A stretch of 37,190 bases of DNA. Source: Pseudomonas paraglycinae (GTDB lineage Bacteria > Pseudomonadota > Gammaproteobacteria > Pseudomonadales > Pseudomonadaceae). Made by a program: the position numbers and the translations under genes. The notes below the pieces were generated by a model that saw nothing but the letters and a program-made list of their open reading frames with translations, had not been told where the DNA came from and did not search any database. Within the stretch, counting starts at the first letter, position 1, and the number at the start of each line of letters is the position of its first letter. The DNA is taken from contig NZ_BQHR01000030.1 in assembly GCF_021601625.1 (NCBI RefSeq), positions 1-37,190 on the forward strand, written 5' to 3'. This document shows, piece by piece, positions 16,030-24,939 of the stretch.

Positions 16030-17058
16030 ATGGCGATGACCCGATCCGCTGAAGCTGTACCGCGCAATGAAGCACCGCTGCGAGTGGCGGTGCTGTTGCT
16101 GCCGGCGTTTTCCAATTTCGGTCTGGCGGCAGTGCTCGAACCGCTGGCCATCGCCAACTGGTTGAGCCAGCGCACGCTGTTCGAGTGGACGTTGCTGTCG
16201 TTGCAGCCGGGCCCGGTGACGGCCAGCAACGGTCAGGCGAGCATCGCCGAAGCTGGCTTGAACAACGAGCAGGCCTTCGACGCCTGCGTGGTACTGGCCA
16301 GTTTCGAGGTGCATCAACACAGCCGCAATCCGGCGCTCAAGAGTTGGCTGCGCAAGCAGGCGCTGTTCGGCGCGGTCTTGATCGGCGTGGAAACCGGCAC
16401 CGAACCGCTGGCCGCCGCTGGTGTGCTCGACGGCTACGAAGCGGCGGTGCATTGGGACAACCTGCAGGGTTTTCAGGAGAGTTACCCCAAGGTCCGCGCC
16501 CGACCGCAGCTCTACACCCTCGAACGCCAGCGCCTGACCTGCGCCGGCGCGACTACCATTCTCGACATGCTGCTGGGCTGGATCGGCCAGCGCATCGATC
16601 CTGATCTGGCCCGGGAAATCGGCCTGCACCTGCTGATGGGCCAGATGCGCGCCCCGGCGGACAATCAGCTCGACGGCGGTCTGGGCAACAGCGGGATGTA
16701 CGGCAACAAGATCCGCCGTGCCGTGCAACTGATGGAAAAGGCTCTGGAAGAACCGCTGGACTGCGAAGCAATTGCCAGCGAAGTCGGCCTGTCACGTCGT
16801 CAACTCGAGCGCCAGTTCAAACATCAGACCGGGCTCTCGCCGCTCAAGTACTACATCACCCTGCGCCTGGCCCGGGCGCACAACCTGTTGCAACAGACGC
16901 AGATGAGCGTGGCCCAGGTGGCGGCGTGTTCCGGGTTTGGCTCACTGGAGCATTTCTCCCGCACCTACCGCGCACGCTTTGGTTGCCCGCCGAGTGAGGA
17001 TCGGCGCCAGGCGTGGAGTGCGCCGGTGATGCGCCAACCGTTGAGCAAGGCACCTTGA
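16030..17058 (+). CDS. GlxA/AraC-family transcriptional regulator with N-terminal GATase1-like domain
   Basis: 342 residues from the ATG at 16030 (16036 is an alternative). A longer frame from 15976 would overlap the GMC gene. Residues ~15-180 form a DJ-1/PfpI-like (GATase1) sensor domain (LRVAVLLLPAFSNFGLAAVLEPL... ). The C-terminal AraC-type double helix-turn-helix begins near residue 230 (DCEAIASEVGLSRRQLERQFKHQTG... MSVAQVAACSGFGSLEHFSRTYRARFG). Relatives include GbdR and CdhR, which control betaine and carnitine breakdown. It is the third gene of the cassette and probably activates it, perhaps through the direct repeats before the Rieske gene. The effector compound is unknown. Confidence 0.88.
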   Translation: MAMTRSAEAVPRNEAPLRVAVLLLPAFSNFGLAAVLEPLAIANWLSQRTLFEWTLLSLQPGPVTASNGQASIAEAGLNNEQAFDACVVLASFEVHQHSRNPALKSWLRKQALFGAVLIGVETGTEPLAAAGVLDGYEAAVHWDNLQGFQESYPKVRARPQLYTLERQRLTCAGATTILDMLLGWIGQRIDPDLAREIGLHLLMGQMRAPADNQLDGGLGNSGMYGNKIRRAVQLMEKALEEPLDCEAIASEVGLSRRQLERQFKHQTGLSPLKYYITLRLARAHNLLQQTQMSVAQVAACSGFGSLEHFSRTYRARFGCPPSEDRRQAWSAPVMRQPLSKAP

Positions 17059-17104
17059 AACGAAGAGCGGCCATTCACCCGTGACGTTGCGCAAGCCTTG
17101 CTGG

Positions 17105-17133
17105 CAAAAAAATGCCTGCAACAGGCAGGCATT
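17105..17133 (-). terminator. Rho-independent terminator of the orphan gene at 17150
   Basis: Arms aatgcctg (17111-17118) and caggcatt (17126-17133) form a perfect 8-base stem with a 7-base loop. Read on the minus strand, the stem is followed at once by seven T (17112-17106 on plus are all A). It lies 16 bases beyond the stop codon of the orphan gene. Confidence 0.8.
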
Positions 17134-17149
17134 GTTGAAACTCGGACGT

Positions 17150-17545
17150 TCAGTTGTGCGTTCGGACCTCGTCGCACGATTGACCACTTGAATTCACTAA
17201 CCGGACCACTACCGATGCAGTGTTCTCCACTACGCCATTGATCAGGTAGTTATAACGAACCGAGCCATTTCCAATGAGTTTGATTTTGTTCCATTCCTTA
17301 AAGCAATCAACGGAGCCATTCTCGATGTCAGCCCGTGTTACATTTCGGCTCAATGATGTCGAAGCGCCCTGGATGGGTACCTCACCTTCGGAATCACTGC
17401 ATCCCTGAAATTCGCCGGTGAACTCGTCACCCACTTTCGCCTCATTTGACAACGCCCCCACTTTTACCGAAATGCCGTTAATTTGAGGTTTTGAGCTGCA
17501 GTTAATTACACCGTTAAACAAGTCTTGAAAATGAATATCAGCCAT
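17150..17545 (-). CDS. Hypothetical 131-residue protein, AT-rich orphan
   Basis: I do not recognise this protein. It starts at the ATG at 17545, with GGAGC 8 bases upstream (a start at 17584 has no such site). It begins MADIHFQDLFNGVINCSSKP and is rich in Ser, Asn, Gly and Val with alternating hydrophobic residues, as in a beta-sandwich. There are four Cys, at CSSKP, QGCSD, VDCFK and QSCDE, an even number that could pair if the protein is exported. No signal peptide is evident. The DNA is clearly AT-richer than the flanking genes. It has its own terminator and an upstream perfect palindrome, so it looks like a self-contained acquired gene sitting between two metabolic units. Its role is unknown. 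Confidence 0.75.
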   Translation of the reverse strand: MADIHFQDLFNGVINCSSKPQINGISVKVGALSNEAKVGDEFTGEFQGCSDSEGEVPIQGASTSLSRNVTRADIENGSVDCFKEWNKIKLIGNGSVRYNYLINGVVENTASVVVRLVNSSGQSCDEVRTHN

Positions 17546-17643
17546 TTCTGTTGCTCCATGAATTGATTGGTTTGATGCTCGCACAGGTTAAATTGAAACC
17601 ACGCGCCTCAAGCCAATCGTCGTCCCTTATCAGCTTTTTGCAC

Positions 17644-17661
17644 ACTGTCAGAACTGACAGT
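17644..17661. promoter_or_regulatory. Palindrome ACTGTCA-N4-TGACAGT upstream of the orphan gene
   Basis: The perfect 7-base arms actgtca and tgacagt are separated by gaac. It lies about 100 bases upstream of the orphan gene start. On the minus strand, TGATAA occurs 13 bases after it and could be part of a promoter. It looks like an operator for a dimeric repressor or activator, and the regulator is not in the window. The rest of 17546-17767 shows no gene. Confidence 0.5.
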
Positions 17662-17767
17662 CATTCAATACCCATTCGCTATAACAATTTGTTCTTTCCA
17701 GCCAAACTCAATTTCACTGTGGCACGAATCCGCGCGGGTTCTGGATCAGCCATCCGAGAACCCATTG

Positions 17768-18502
17768 CTAATTCAGCTGGCGGTAGACCGGTTCCTCTTC
17801 GTCGAGGATGCCCATCAATGCATTGAAATGCTTATCCGCAAACCCCGGATAATCCAGCCATTGCCGACACGTCTTGCGCGCCACTTCATCGCTGGCCACG
17901 CGCAATTCCCGCCCGGTCGCCAGTGCGGTGATATACACCTCGCACGCCCGCTCGAAGTAATACAGATCATCAAACGCCTGAGCCACGCTCGGCGCCGCGA
18001 CCAGCAATCCATGATTGCCCATCAGCAGGATCGGCTTGTCACCGAGCAGCCTGCTCACCCGCTCCGCCTCTTCCCCAAGACCCATGCCATCGAATCCTTC
18101 GTCAATCGCCACCCGCTCGAAAAACCGCATGCTGTTCTGCTCGATCGGTGGCAGGCGCGAGTCCTTCAGGCATGCTAGCGTCGTCGCGTATCTGCTGTGG
18201 GTATGGAGGATGCAACGAGCCTGCGGCTGGTTGCGGTGCAAGGCGCTGTGCAAGGCCCACGCGGTTTTGTCCGGGGAGTCCGGGCAGTCGAGACTGGACG
18301 GATCGTCGGCATTGAGCAACAGCAGATCACTAGCACGGATCCGCGAGAAGTGTTTGCCGTAGGGGTTGATCAGAAACTCGCGACCGTCCTGCGAAGTGGC
18401 CACGCTGAAGTGATTGGCGATGGATTCGTGCAGGTTCAAACGCGCGGCCCAGCGCAGGGCGCAGGCCAGCTGGATTCTCAGGTGTTCGACGTTGTCGTGC
18501 AT
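17768..18502 (-). CDS. Class II aldolase/adducin family protein, paralogue 1
   Basis: 244 residues from the ATG at 18502, preceded by GGGAGG at 7 bases (an upstream start at 18523 lies before this site). The fold is recognised from ANHFSVA, FLINPYGKHFSRI, the metal-binding CILHTHSRYATTLAC, and MGNHGLLVAAPSVAQAFDDLYYFERAC. The His pair of HTHSRY and His of GNHG are the expected Zn ligands. The family includes fuculose-phosphate aldolase, sugar-phosphate epimerases and decarboxylases. This subgroup is often annotated without a substrate, and none can be assigned here. A second, clearly different member is at 34757-35530. It follows the TpsA gene on the same strand, but a REP-like hairpin lies between them. 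Confidence 0.85.
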   Translation of the reverse strand: MHDNVEHLRIQLACALRWAARLNLHESIANHFSVATSQDGREFLINPYGKHFSRIRASDLLLLNADDPSSLDCPDSPDKTAWALHSALHRNQPQARCILHTHSRYATTLACLKDSRLPPIEQNSMRFFERVAIDEGFDGMGLGEEAERVSRLLGDKPILLMGNHGLLVAAPSVAQAFDDLYYFERACEVYITALATGRELRVASDEVARKTCRQWLDYPGFADKHFNALMGILDEEEPVYRQLN

Positions 18503-18604
18503 GGCGCGGCCTCCCGGTTTCACCCGAGTGTAGAGCGCATGCTTTCATCGACTTGACGGGAAACGACAGTGGCTGCCGTTTTGAGCCGGGTGTCCATCAG
18601 AAAC

Positions 18605-18626
18605 GGGAGCGAGCAGGCTCGCCCCC
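18605..18626. repeat. REP-like hairpin downstream of the TpsA gene
   Basis: gggagcgagc (18605-18614) pairs with gctcgccccc (18617-18626), with one G-T pair and a 2-base loop. The core gagcgagc-ag-gctcgc resembles the short palindromic REP sequences common between genes in fluorescent Pseudomonas. It lies 21 bases beyond the TpsA stop codon and may also act as a terminator or protect the mRNA 3' end. Confidence 0.6.
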
Positions 18627-18647
18627 GCCGGTTTCACTGACGGTCAA

Positions 18648-21600
18648 TCAGCCTTTTTCGTCGATCCCGGCTTGCAGGGGCTGACTGTCCAGATGACCGC
18701 TCAGGGTCACCGGGCCGACTTTCAGGTTGCCGTTTTCAACGGACACCTTCGGTGCATTTTCTTCAGTTTTGTGCGGCAGATCCAGGCCGGCTTTTACGCC
18801 GTAGTCGAGGTTACTCAGGTCGGTGCTGCTGACCTTCGAACCACCCAGATCGACCTTGCCTTCGGTGGCGGAAATCCGCGCACCGGTCAGTTGGGTAGCG
18901 CCACCGACGGTGAGGTTCACACCCTGACTAGCGCTGATGCCGGAGGCCTGTTTGACGCTGTCCTTGTGCGCGTATTCGCCTCCGGCTTTCAGCGTTGGCT
19001 TGTAGTCGGTGCCCGCCAGTTTTCCCTTGTCGTCGGCCGGGGTCTTCTTGGCGGTCAGGCCCAGATCCACGTCGACCTTGGCGTGAGTGCTGGAGTCCTG
19101 ACGGCTTTCGACCGACAGATCACCCGCCACATTGCCGCTGACGTTGCGCGCATCAATCCGCGCGCCGCTCAGGCTCGCATCACCGCCACTGTTCAACACC
19201 ACCCTGTCAGCCTTGATCTGGCTGTTCTGCTGGGTGGTGCCTTGCAGGTAGTCCACGCCGACCTTGGCCCCGGCACTGAAGCCGTGATCGCTGCTGACTT
19301 TTTCATCGGCGGCGGTCGGTGTGCTTTTGCTCAGATTGCCACCGGCGTTCAGCGCTACGTTCCAGTTGTTGCGGTTGTCGCTGGACTGCGCGGATTCCTG
19401 AACGAAACCGCCCTTCTGCGCATCGATGCTGACGTTCGGCGCGCCGACCTGAGTGCCTTGCAGGTGCACCGAATTGCCGCTCAGGGCGATGCCGTTCTGG
19501 CTGTTAAGCTGGCCACCGCTGAGGGTCTGGGTGTTCTCGTTGACCCGACCGATGTTGAAGTTGCCGCTGAGGTTGCCGCCCTGATCGCGGCTCTTCTCGC
19601 TGCTGGTCTTGCTGCCGCCCGCCTTCAGGCCGCCGCCGAGATTGCTGCCGGTGGCGACGTGCGAGTCGGTGGCCGCTTGCAGGTCGAGTTTGCCGTCGGC
19701 TTTCAGGTCGATAGCACCAACGCTGTCGATCTTCGTGCCCTGCTGCACCTGATTGCCGCCGCTGCTCAATTGCACCGGGCCGTTGCCATTGATACTGGCT
19801 ACGTGGGCCTGGGTGTCGGTGGTCTTGTTGCCTTTGTGATCGAGCTGGAATCCAGCGCCGAGATCGACGTTGGTGCCGTCGGTGCCCGGCAAGGTGCCTA
19901 CCGTCAGCGAACCGTTGCCACGCAGGCTGGAGCTGTCGCTGCTCTGGCGGTCGTTGGCCTGATTCAGGGCCAGATCGCCGCCGGTCTTGATGCTGACACC
20001 GCCCTGCCCGCCATCGAAACGGCTGCCTTCGAACTGGGCATCGCCGCCGACATTGATGTTCACGCCCTGATTGCCAGCGTAACCGCCGACCACCGCGGTG
20101 GAGCTGTCCTTGCTCGACTGGCTGCTGCCACCCGCGCCGCTGCCGGCCACGTTCACGTCTTCACCAGTCTTGGTGTAGACGCGCACGTCGACCTTGGCAT
20201 CCACTGATTTTTCGGTACTGTTGTGGGTGTTGTTCGCTGCATCGGCCACCAGTTTGTCGGCGCCGATGTTCGCTTTGCCGGCGCTGGCGTTGTACTGGGT
20301 GCCCTGGTCGTGCAGCGTGCCGCCGACCTTCACGTCCACGGTCTTGCCGTCGAACCGGCTGACCACAGCGTTGCTGCCTTGCTCGGTTTTATCGGCGCTG
20401 GCATGACCGATTGCCACGTCGATACCGACGTTCGGCTGACCGAGATTGGTCAGTGCGTCCTTGTCCGGCACCTTGCCGCCGAGCACGTCTTTCACCGCAC
20501 CGGCAATCGGCCGGGCGATGTCTTTGTACTCGACGTTGGCGCCGATGTCCGCCGACCAGTTGCTCTCGCTGTGAATGATGCTTTCGGTGTTGCTGGCAGC
20601 ACGGTTGTCGACTTCGTTGGCGGCGACGTTCAGACCGTTGCCGGACTTGAGTTGCGCGCCCTCGGTGGCGAGTTTGTCAGCGTTGATGTTCAGGCTGCCG
20701 CTGCTCTGCACGCCGGTGGTTTGCGCGGTGGTTTTGCCGGTGGTGTCTTGCGAGGTGCTGTGCGAGAAGTCCACGCCGCTACCGGCGCGGTCGAGCCCGC
20801 CGGTGTAGTAAAAACCGCCGCCAGTGCTGCGGGTCTCGGTCGAGGTGCTGTGGCTGTCCTGCTCCGCCAGCAGCGAGACGTTCTTGCCGCTCAGGCTGGT
20901 GTCGCCAGCGGTGGATTTCACCTCGGCGCCCTTGAGCGTCACGTCGCCGCCCGCGTTCACCTGCACGCTGCCGCCGCTGAGGCTGGAACCCTGCTGCGTG
21001 ACGTCGTTGGTGGTGACGGTTTGCGCCTTGTCTTCGTAATGCACGCCGGCGCGATACTGCTCCGCCGTCTGCTCCTTGGCGTAAGCGTCGAAACCTCGGG
21101 TCTGCGTTCTGTTGCTGCTGTCGTCGGTGTTCTGCGTCGAATGCACCTTCACATCACCCGCCGCATCCGCCGTCAGCGAACCGCCGGCCTTGACCGTGGA
21201 GCCGGCAACTTCGATGTCCTTGGCGCTCTTGAGCTTGAGGTTGCTGTCGGAAGCCAGCTCGCTGCGCACCGTGGTGCTGTCCTTGCTGTTCTGCCGGGAC
21301 TCGTCCTTGGTGATGCCGAAGAACTTGCTGTCCTTGTCGTGGTTGTTGCTGTGCGAAGTGTCCTGCACGCCGTCGATGGTCAGCGAACCGTTGTCGCTGA
21401 TCACGCTGGCATCCTGGCCGCCGCGCACCTGGCTGCCGCTGATGCGCACGTCGTCGGCCTTGACCACCAGTTTGCCGGCCGCATTGACCTTGCTGCCCTG
21501 ATGCTGGGTCTGGCCCTTGTCGGCGTCGCCGGTCTTGCCGAAGAAACCGCCGCCGACCAGGTCACCGGAATAGCGGTTGTCGCTGCTGCGGTTGGTGCGG

Positions 21601-23117
21601 GTCGCGGTGGTGATTTCCACCTGTTTGCCGGCCAGTTGCAGATCGCCGGCGCTGTTCAATTCAGCGCCTTCGGAGCGCAACAGTGCGGCGGTTTGCAGGG
21701 CAATGTTGCCGGCCTTCAGCTGGCTGGTGATGCTGCGCTGCTCTTCGCTGCTGCTGTCCCAATCGGCTTTCCACAGGTGTTTGCGGTGCTTGCCCTGATC
21801 GGTCTGGGTGTGGCTTTCAGTGGCGGCGGTCAGGCGCAGATCGCCGCCGCTTTGCACGCTGAGGTTGTTCTTCGCGTCGACCTTGGCGGCTTTCAGTTCG
21901 GTGTCTTTGCCGGACGAGAGTTGCGCGTCGCGGCTGGCGACGATCTGGCTGCCGTGCTGGCGCGAATCGCTGTCGGTCTTGGTGCGCTCGTAAGTTTCCC
22001 AGGTGATGCCGATGGTGCTGTTGTTCCAGTTTTCGCGCTGTTCCTGAAGCTTGCGGCTTTCGACGGTGGTCAGGGTCAGATTGCGCTTGGCATCGACCTT
22101 CACGTCGCGACCGCTGACGTCGGCGGCGGCCAGCGTCAGGTCCTTGCCGCTGTGCAGGCCGACGTCGCCCTGGCTGCTGCGGATGCCGGCGCGGGTCACG
22201 TCGAGGCTGTCCGGAATCGCCTGACCGCTGACGCTCAAGTCGCCCGCCGAACGAATCTGCACGCCGTCACGTCCTGCGACTTGCACCGCGCCGACCTTCA
22301 CGCCCGCGCCTTCAGCGGTGCTGACGATGTTGATGCGCCCGGCCTGCATCGCGCCGAACAGGCTGGCGTCGATCCGTTGATCGGTGGTGTTGCCCGCCGG
22401 GTCCACGGCTTTCACCTGGCCGCTGGCGTAGTCGATCTGATTGCGCCCGACGGTGAGGTTCAGTTGATCGCGAGCGCTGATTGCGCCCTGGCTGTCGATG
22501 CGCGGCGCGATCAGGTTGATCGAGCCTTCACCGTTACGCAGCCCGCCGCCCTGGATCTGCAACTGACCGGTGGCGTCGCGGGTGCTCAGGGCTTGCAGCT
22601 TGCCGTCGTTCAGCTCGGGCCGGCCGACCACCAGATTGGCGTTCGGCGTGTTGATGAAACTGCCGCCATTCACCGAAATGCCGTTCGGGTTGGCGAGCAC
22701 GTAGTCGGCGGCGCGACCGAAGATTTCCTGGGCGCCGTTGATGGCCGAAGGGTTGCGGCTGATCACTTCGTTGAGGATCACGCTCGCGGCCTGGCCCTGC
22801 AATTGCGGGTTGGCCGCCAGTTGCCCGGCGAGCTGCGATTGCCCGGCCTGCAAGGCGTTGTTCAACACCAGGCCCTGTCGGTCGACGTTGTAGTCGAGGA
22901 ATTGGTTATGCGAAAGCCCCGAGCCGTTGGGCGCGACGATGTTGACGATCGGGACGCCGCCCTGGGTCTGCAGTTGCGCGGTGCCGCCGGGGCCGGGCGC
23001 GACCACCACGCCGCCGGCCATGGCGCCCGGCAGGTGAGCGACCAGGAACAGGCTGGCGATGGCCCAACGCAGTTTGCCCCGTGGGGAAAGATGAAACGCA
23101 AAGGTATTCATTGGCAT
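18648..23117 (-). CDS. Filamentous haemagglutinin-like TpsA exoprotein (two-partner secretion)
   Basis: 1489 residues. The signal peptide (residues ~14-34, ending GAMAG) is followed by a TPS secretion domain with the conserved VILNEV (~113-118) and NPNG (143-146) motifs and NTPNANLVVGRPEL. From ~270 on there are repeated haemagglutinin-type units (SGKDLTLAAADVSGRDV, AKVDAKNNLSVQSGGDLRL, SGKNVSLLAEQDSHSTS) rich in Ser, Gly, Asp and Asn, predicted to form a long beta-helix. GGAGAG lies 6-7 bases before the ATG; a second ATG follows at 23111. It should be exported across the outer membrane by the TpsB encoded just upstream and act as an adhesin. The C-terminus ends in ordinary repeat-like sequence (SVENGNLKVGPVTLSGHLD). 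There is no VENN motif, toxin domain or downstream immunity gene, so it is not a standard CdiA. Confidence 0.9.
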   Translation of the reverse strand: MPMNTFAFHLSPRGKLRWAIASLFLVAHLPGAMAGGVVVAPGPGGTAQLQTQGGVPIVNIVAPNGSGLSHNQFLDYNVDRQGLVLNNALQAGQSQLAGQLAANPQLQGQAASVILNEVISRNPSAINGAQEIFGRAADYVLANPNGISVNGGSFINTPNANLVVGRPELNDGKLQALSTRDATGQLQIQGGGLRNGEGSINLIAPRIDSQGAISARDQLNLTVGRNQIDYASGQVKAVDPAGNTTDQRIDASLFGAMQAGRINIVSTAEGAGVKVGAVQVAGRDGVQIRSAGDLSVSGQAIPDSLDVTRAGIRSSQGDVGLHSGKDLTLAAADVSGRDVKVDAKRNLTLTTVESRKLQEQRENWNNSTIGITWETYERTKTDSDSRQHGSQIVASRDAQLSSGKDTELKAAKVDAKNNLSVQSGGDLRLTAATESHTQTDQGKHRKHLWKADWDSSSEEQRSITSQLKAGNIALQTAALLRSEGAELNSAGDLQLAGKQVEITTATRTNRSSDNRYSGDLVGGGFFGKTGDADKGQTQHQGSKVNAAGKLVVKADDVRISGSQVRGGQDASVISDNGSLTIDGVQDTSHSNNHDKDSKFFGITKDESRQNSKDSTTVRSELASDSNLKLKSAKDIEVAGSTVKAGGSLTADAAGDVKVHSTQNTDDSSNRTQTRGFDAYAKEQTAEQYRAGVHYEDKAQTVTTNDVTQQGSSLSGGSVQVNAGGDVTLKGAEVKSTAGDTSLSGKNVSLLAEQDSHSTSTETRSTGGGFYYTGGLDRAGSGVDFSHSTSQDTTGKTTAQTTGVQSSGSLNINADKLATEGAQLKSGNGLNVAANEVDNRAASNTESIIHSESNWSADIGANVEYKDIARPIAGAVKDVLGGKVPDKDALTNLGQPNVGIDVAIGHASADKTEQGSNAVVSRFDGKTVDVKVGGTLHDQGTQYNASAGKANIGADKLVADAANNTHNSTEKSVDAKVDVRVYTKTGEDVNVAGSGAGGSSQSSKDSSTAVVGGYAGNQGVNINVGGDAQFEGSRFDGGQGGVSIKTGGDLALNQANDRQSSDSSSLRGNGSLTVGTLPGTDGTNVDLGAGFQLDHKGNKTTDTQAHVASINGNGPVQLSSGGNQVQQGTKIDSVGAIDLKADGKLDLQAATDSHVATGSNLGGGLKAGGSKTSSEKSRDQGGNLSGNFNIGRVNENTQTLSGGQLNSQNGIALSGNSVHLQGTQVGAPNVSIDAQKGGFVQESAQSSDNRNNWNVALNAGGNLSKSTPTAADEKVSSDHGFSAGAKVGVDYLQGTTQQNSQIKADRVVLNSGGDASLSGARIDARNVSGNVAGDLSVESRQDSSTHAKVDVDLGLTAKKTPADDKGKLAGTDYKPTLKAGGEYAHKDSVKQASGISASQGVNLTVGGATQLTGARISATEGKVDLGGSKVSSTDLSNLDYGVKAGLDLPHKTEENAPKVSVENGNLKVGPVTLSGHLDSQPLQAGIDEKG

Positions 23118-23211
23118 AAAAAACTCTCCATGTAGTGCGGCATCACGTTGCGCGTTGAGTTGAAGGCCACGGCTGTCGCGCTCAGGTCCGATGGCTGTTG
23201 TTCACTGACGT

Positions 23212-24939
23212 TCATATCTGTAATCCGACCCGCATCAGCCAGGTTTCAGGCTCGCGGTGCAGGCCGGTCGGGGTGTTCAGGCTGCGTTGATAATCGACGT
23301 CCACTTGCAGGTTTTTCCAGCCCAGATTGAGGCCGATGCTGGCGCCGCTCAGGCGTTGAACCGGGGCGCCGTGATCGGCCTTGATCCAGCCGTGGTCGAG
23401 GCCGACACGCGGGGTGAGCTGCACTGGCAAATCGGTGCGCAGCGGCAGGCGCAGAGTGTTGCGCCAGATCGCGCCGCTGGCACCGGACGCACTGCTGACC
23501 CGATAACCGCGCACAGCGGAATCGTCGGTGCCGAGCAACTGTTCGATGGCTGGCAGCGGATCCGGGCTGTACTGCAAATTGAGCTGGCTCTGCCATTGCC
23601 AGGCTTGCGCGCCGAGCTGGCCGTTGCGCCACTGGCTGAGGCCGGCGCGGTACTTGCGAAACTGTGCCTTGGGCAGGTTTTTGACCTGACGATCGGCATC
23701 GTCGTCGGCGCCCAGCCAGCGCAAACCCTGGGCGTAATTGACGTCGAGGTTCCACACCGCGCGGTCGAGCCAGAACAGATTGAGCCCGGCCTCGGCCACG
23801 GTCAGGGTCGGGCTCTGGATGCCGAGGCGGACGCTTTCCAGATAGCTGTCGACATCCTTGTGCGCCAGTTGCAGATTGGCGCTGAGCTGATGGCTCTGGT
23901 CGCGCCACAACACCCGGTCGGCGCGCAGGCTGAGTTGATCGGTGATGCCGGTGCTGTGAAAAGTCAGCGTGCTGAGCTTGAACGGCGCGCGGTATTCGGC
24001 GTGGCTGGCGAAAGTGCTGAACGTCCAGTAACCGTAGGGAATCGCGTAATAGAGGCTGGCGTTGCGGCTGTAGCGGTCGCCCTGATTGAGGGTGTCGCTG
24101 GCGCTGAGGCTCAACAGGTCGTTGAGTTCGAGCGGGCTATCGAGGGTCAGGCTCAGTGTGTCGCGATCACGACCGGTACTGGCGCTGCCGAGGTTGTCCA
24201 CGCCCAGGCCCAAGCTCCAGCGCGACTGCCCCGAGGTGCGCGATCGCAAGATGATTTTCGACGCACCGGGCTGGCTGCCGGGGGCGATGTCGGCGGTAAG
24301 ATCGAGCGAGCGCAGGCGGTTCAACTGATCCAGACCCTGCTCCAGATCCCGCAGGTTCAGCGGCTTGCCGAGCATGCCCGGGAATGCACCGCCGAGGGAC
24401 ACCGGCAGGCTCTGGTCGGCCAGTTCGATGGACTCGATGTAGCCTTCGTCGATCAGGATATCCAGCGATTGCCCGGCTACCGGCGCGCTGCTCAGGTAAG
24501 GCCGACTGGCGATGTAGCCCTTCTCCACGTACAGCGCGGTAATGGTCGCCAGCAGATGGTTGATCTGGCCGACGCCCATGCACGGCGCCAGCAGCGGTTT
24601 GATCCGGGCGTTGAGTTTGTCTTTGCCGATCAGCGTGACACCACCGATACGCGTACCGCTCAAGGGCCAGCAGCGCTCATCGGGTTTGATCGACTCAGGA
24701 ATGGCCGGAGTGGCAGGCGTCGGGCCGAACGCGCCGCGCTCCAGTTGCCGCTTGCGCTGTTCGAGTTGCAGCTGTTGCAGATCGCGCTGTTGCAGTTGTT
24801 GCTGGCGCAGCACTTCCTGGCCAGGGGCTGGAGTTTCGGCGGCGAGAACGCTGGGCGCACACACACTCAACAACAAGGCCGACAACAGCGGGCGCGGCAG
24901 GGAACGACTACGAGAAACAGCGCAAAGCGAATACGGCAC
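23212..24939 (-). CDS. ShlB/FhaC/HecB-family TpsB outer-membrane transporter
   Basis: 575 residues. The signal peptide (about residues 14-34, ending SVLAAE) is followed by a Gln/Leu/Arg-rich helix (residues ~43-68, QQQLQQRDLQQLQLEQRKRQ), like the plug helix H1. Two POTRA domains follow (GVTLIGKDKLNARIKPLL... YVEKGYIASRPYL... LDILIDEGYIESIEL), then a 16-strand barrel. The loop L6 motif VRGY is present (DDSAVRGYRVSS). It secretes the TpsA encoded 94 bases downstream. The start is GTG with AAGGATG just upstream, and no in-frame ATG precedes the signal peptide. It is divergent from the emrAB-like genes across a 237-base gap. Confidence 0.9.
   Translation of the reverse strand: MPYSLCAVSRSRSLPRPLLSALLLSVCAPSVLAAETPAPGQEVLRQQQLQQRDLQQLQLEQRKRQLERGAFGPTPATPAIPESIKPDERCWPLSGTRIGGVTLIGKDKLNARIKPLLAPCMGVGQINHLLATITALYVEKGYIASRPYLSSAPVAGQSLDILIDEGYIESIELADQSLPVSLGGAFPGMLGKPLNLRDLEQGLDQLNRLRSLDLTADIAPGSQPGASKIILRSRTSGQSRWSLGLGVDNLGSASTGRDRDTLSLTLDSPLELNDLLSLSASDTLNQGDRYSRNASLYYAIPYGYWTFSTFASHAEYRAPFKLSTLTFHSTGITDQLSLRADRVLWRDQSHQLSANLQLAHKDVDSYLESVRLGIQSPTLTVAEAGLNLFWLDRAVWNLDVNYAQGLRWLGADDDADRQVKNLPKAQFRKYRAGLSQWRNGQLGAQAWQWQSQLNLQYSPDPLPAIEQLLGTDDSAVRGYRVSSASGASGAIWRNTLRLPLRTDLPVQLTPRVGLDHGWIKADHGAPVQRLSGASIGLNLGWKNLQVDVDYQRSLNTPTGLHREPETWLMRVGLQI

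Noticed and set aside
18503-18647. Possible CdiI-type immunity gene after the TpsA gene
   Set aside because: The gap holds only a REP-like hairpin and the class II aldolase ribosome site. There is no open frame of useful length.
18648-23117. Repeated short motifs considered as a CRISPR array or DNA satellite
   Set aside because: They are degenerate, differ in spacing and encode haemagglutinin-type protein repeats in a single open frame.
20223-23135. 970-codon open frame on the plus strand
   Set aside because: It lies antisense to the TpsA gene and has the low-complexity Val/Ala/Gly/His-rich make-up of a GC-biased shadow frame. The minus strand has a full signal peptide, TPS domain and repeats.
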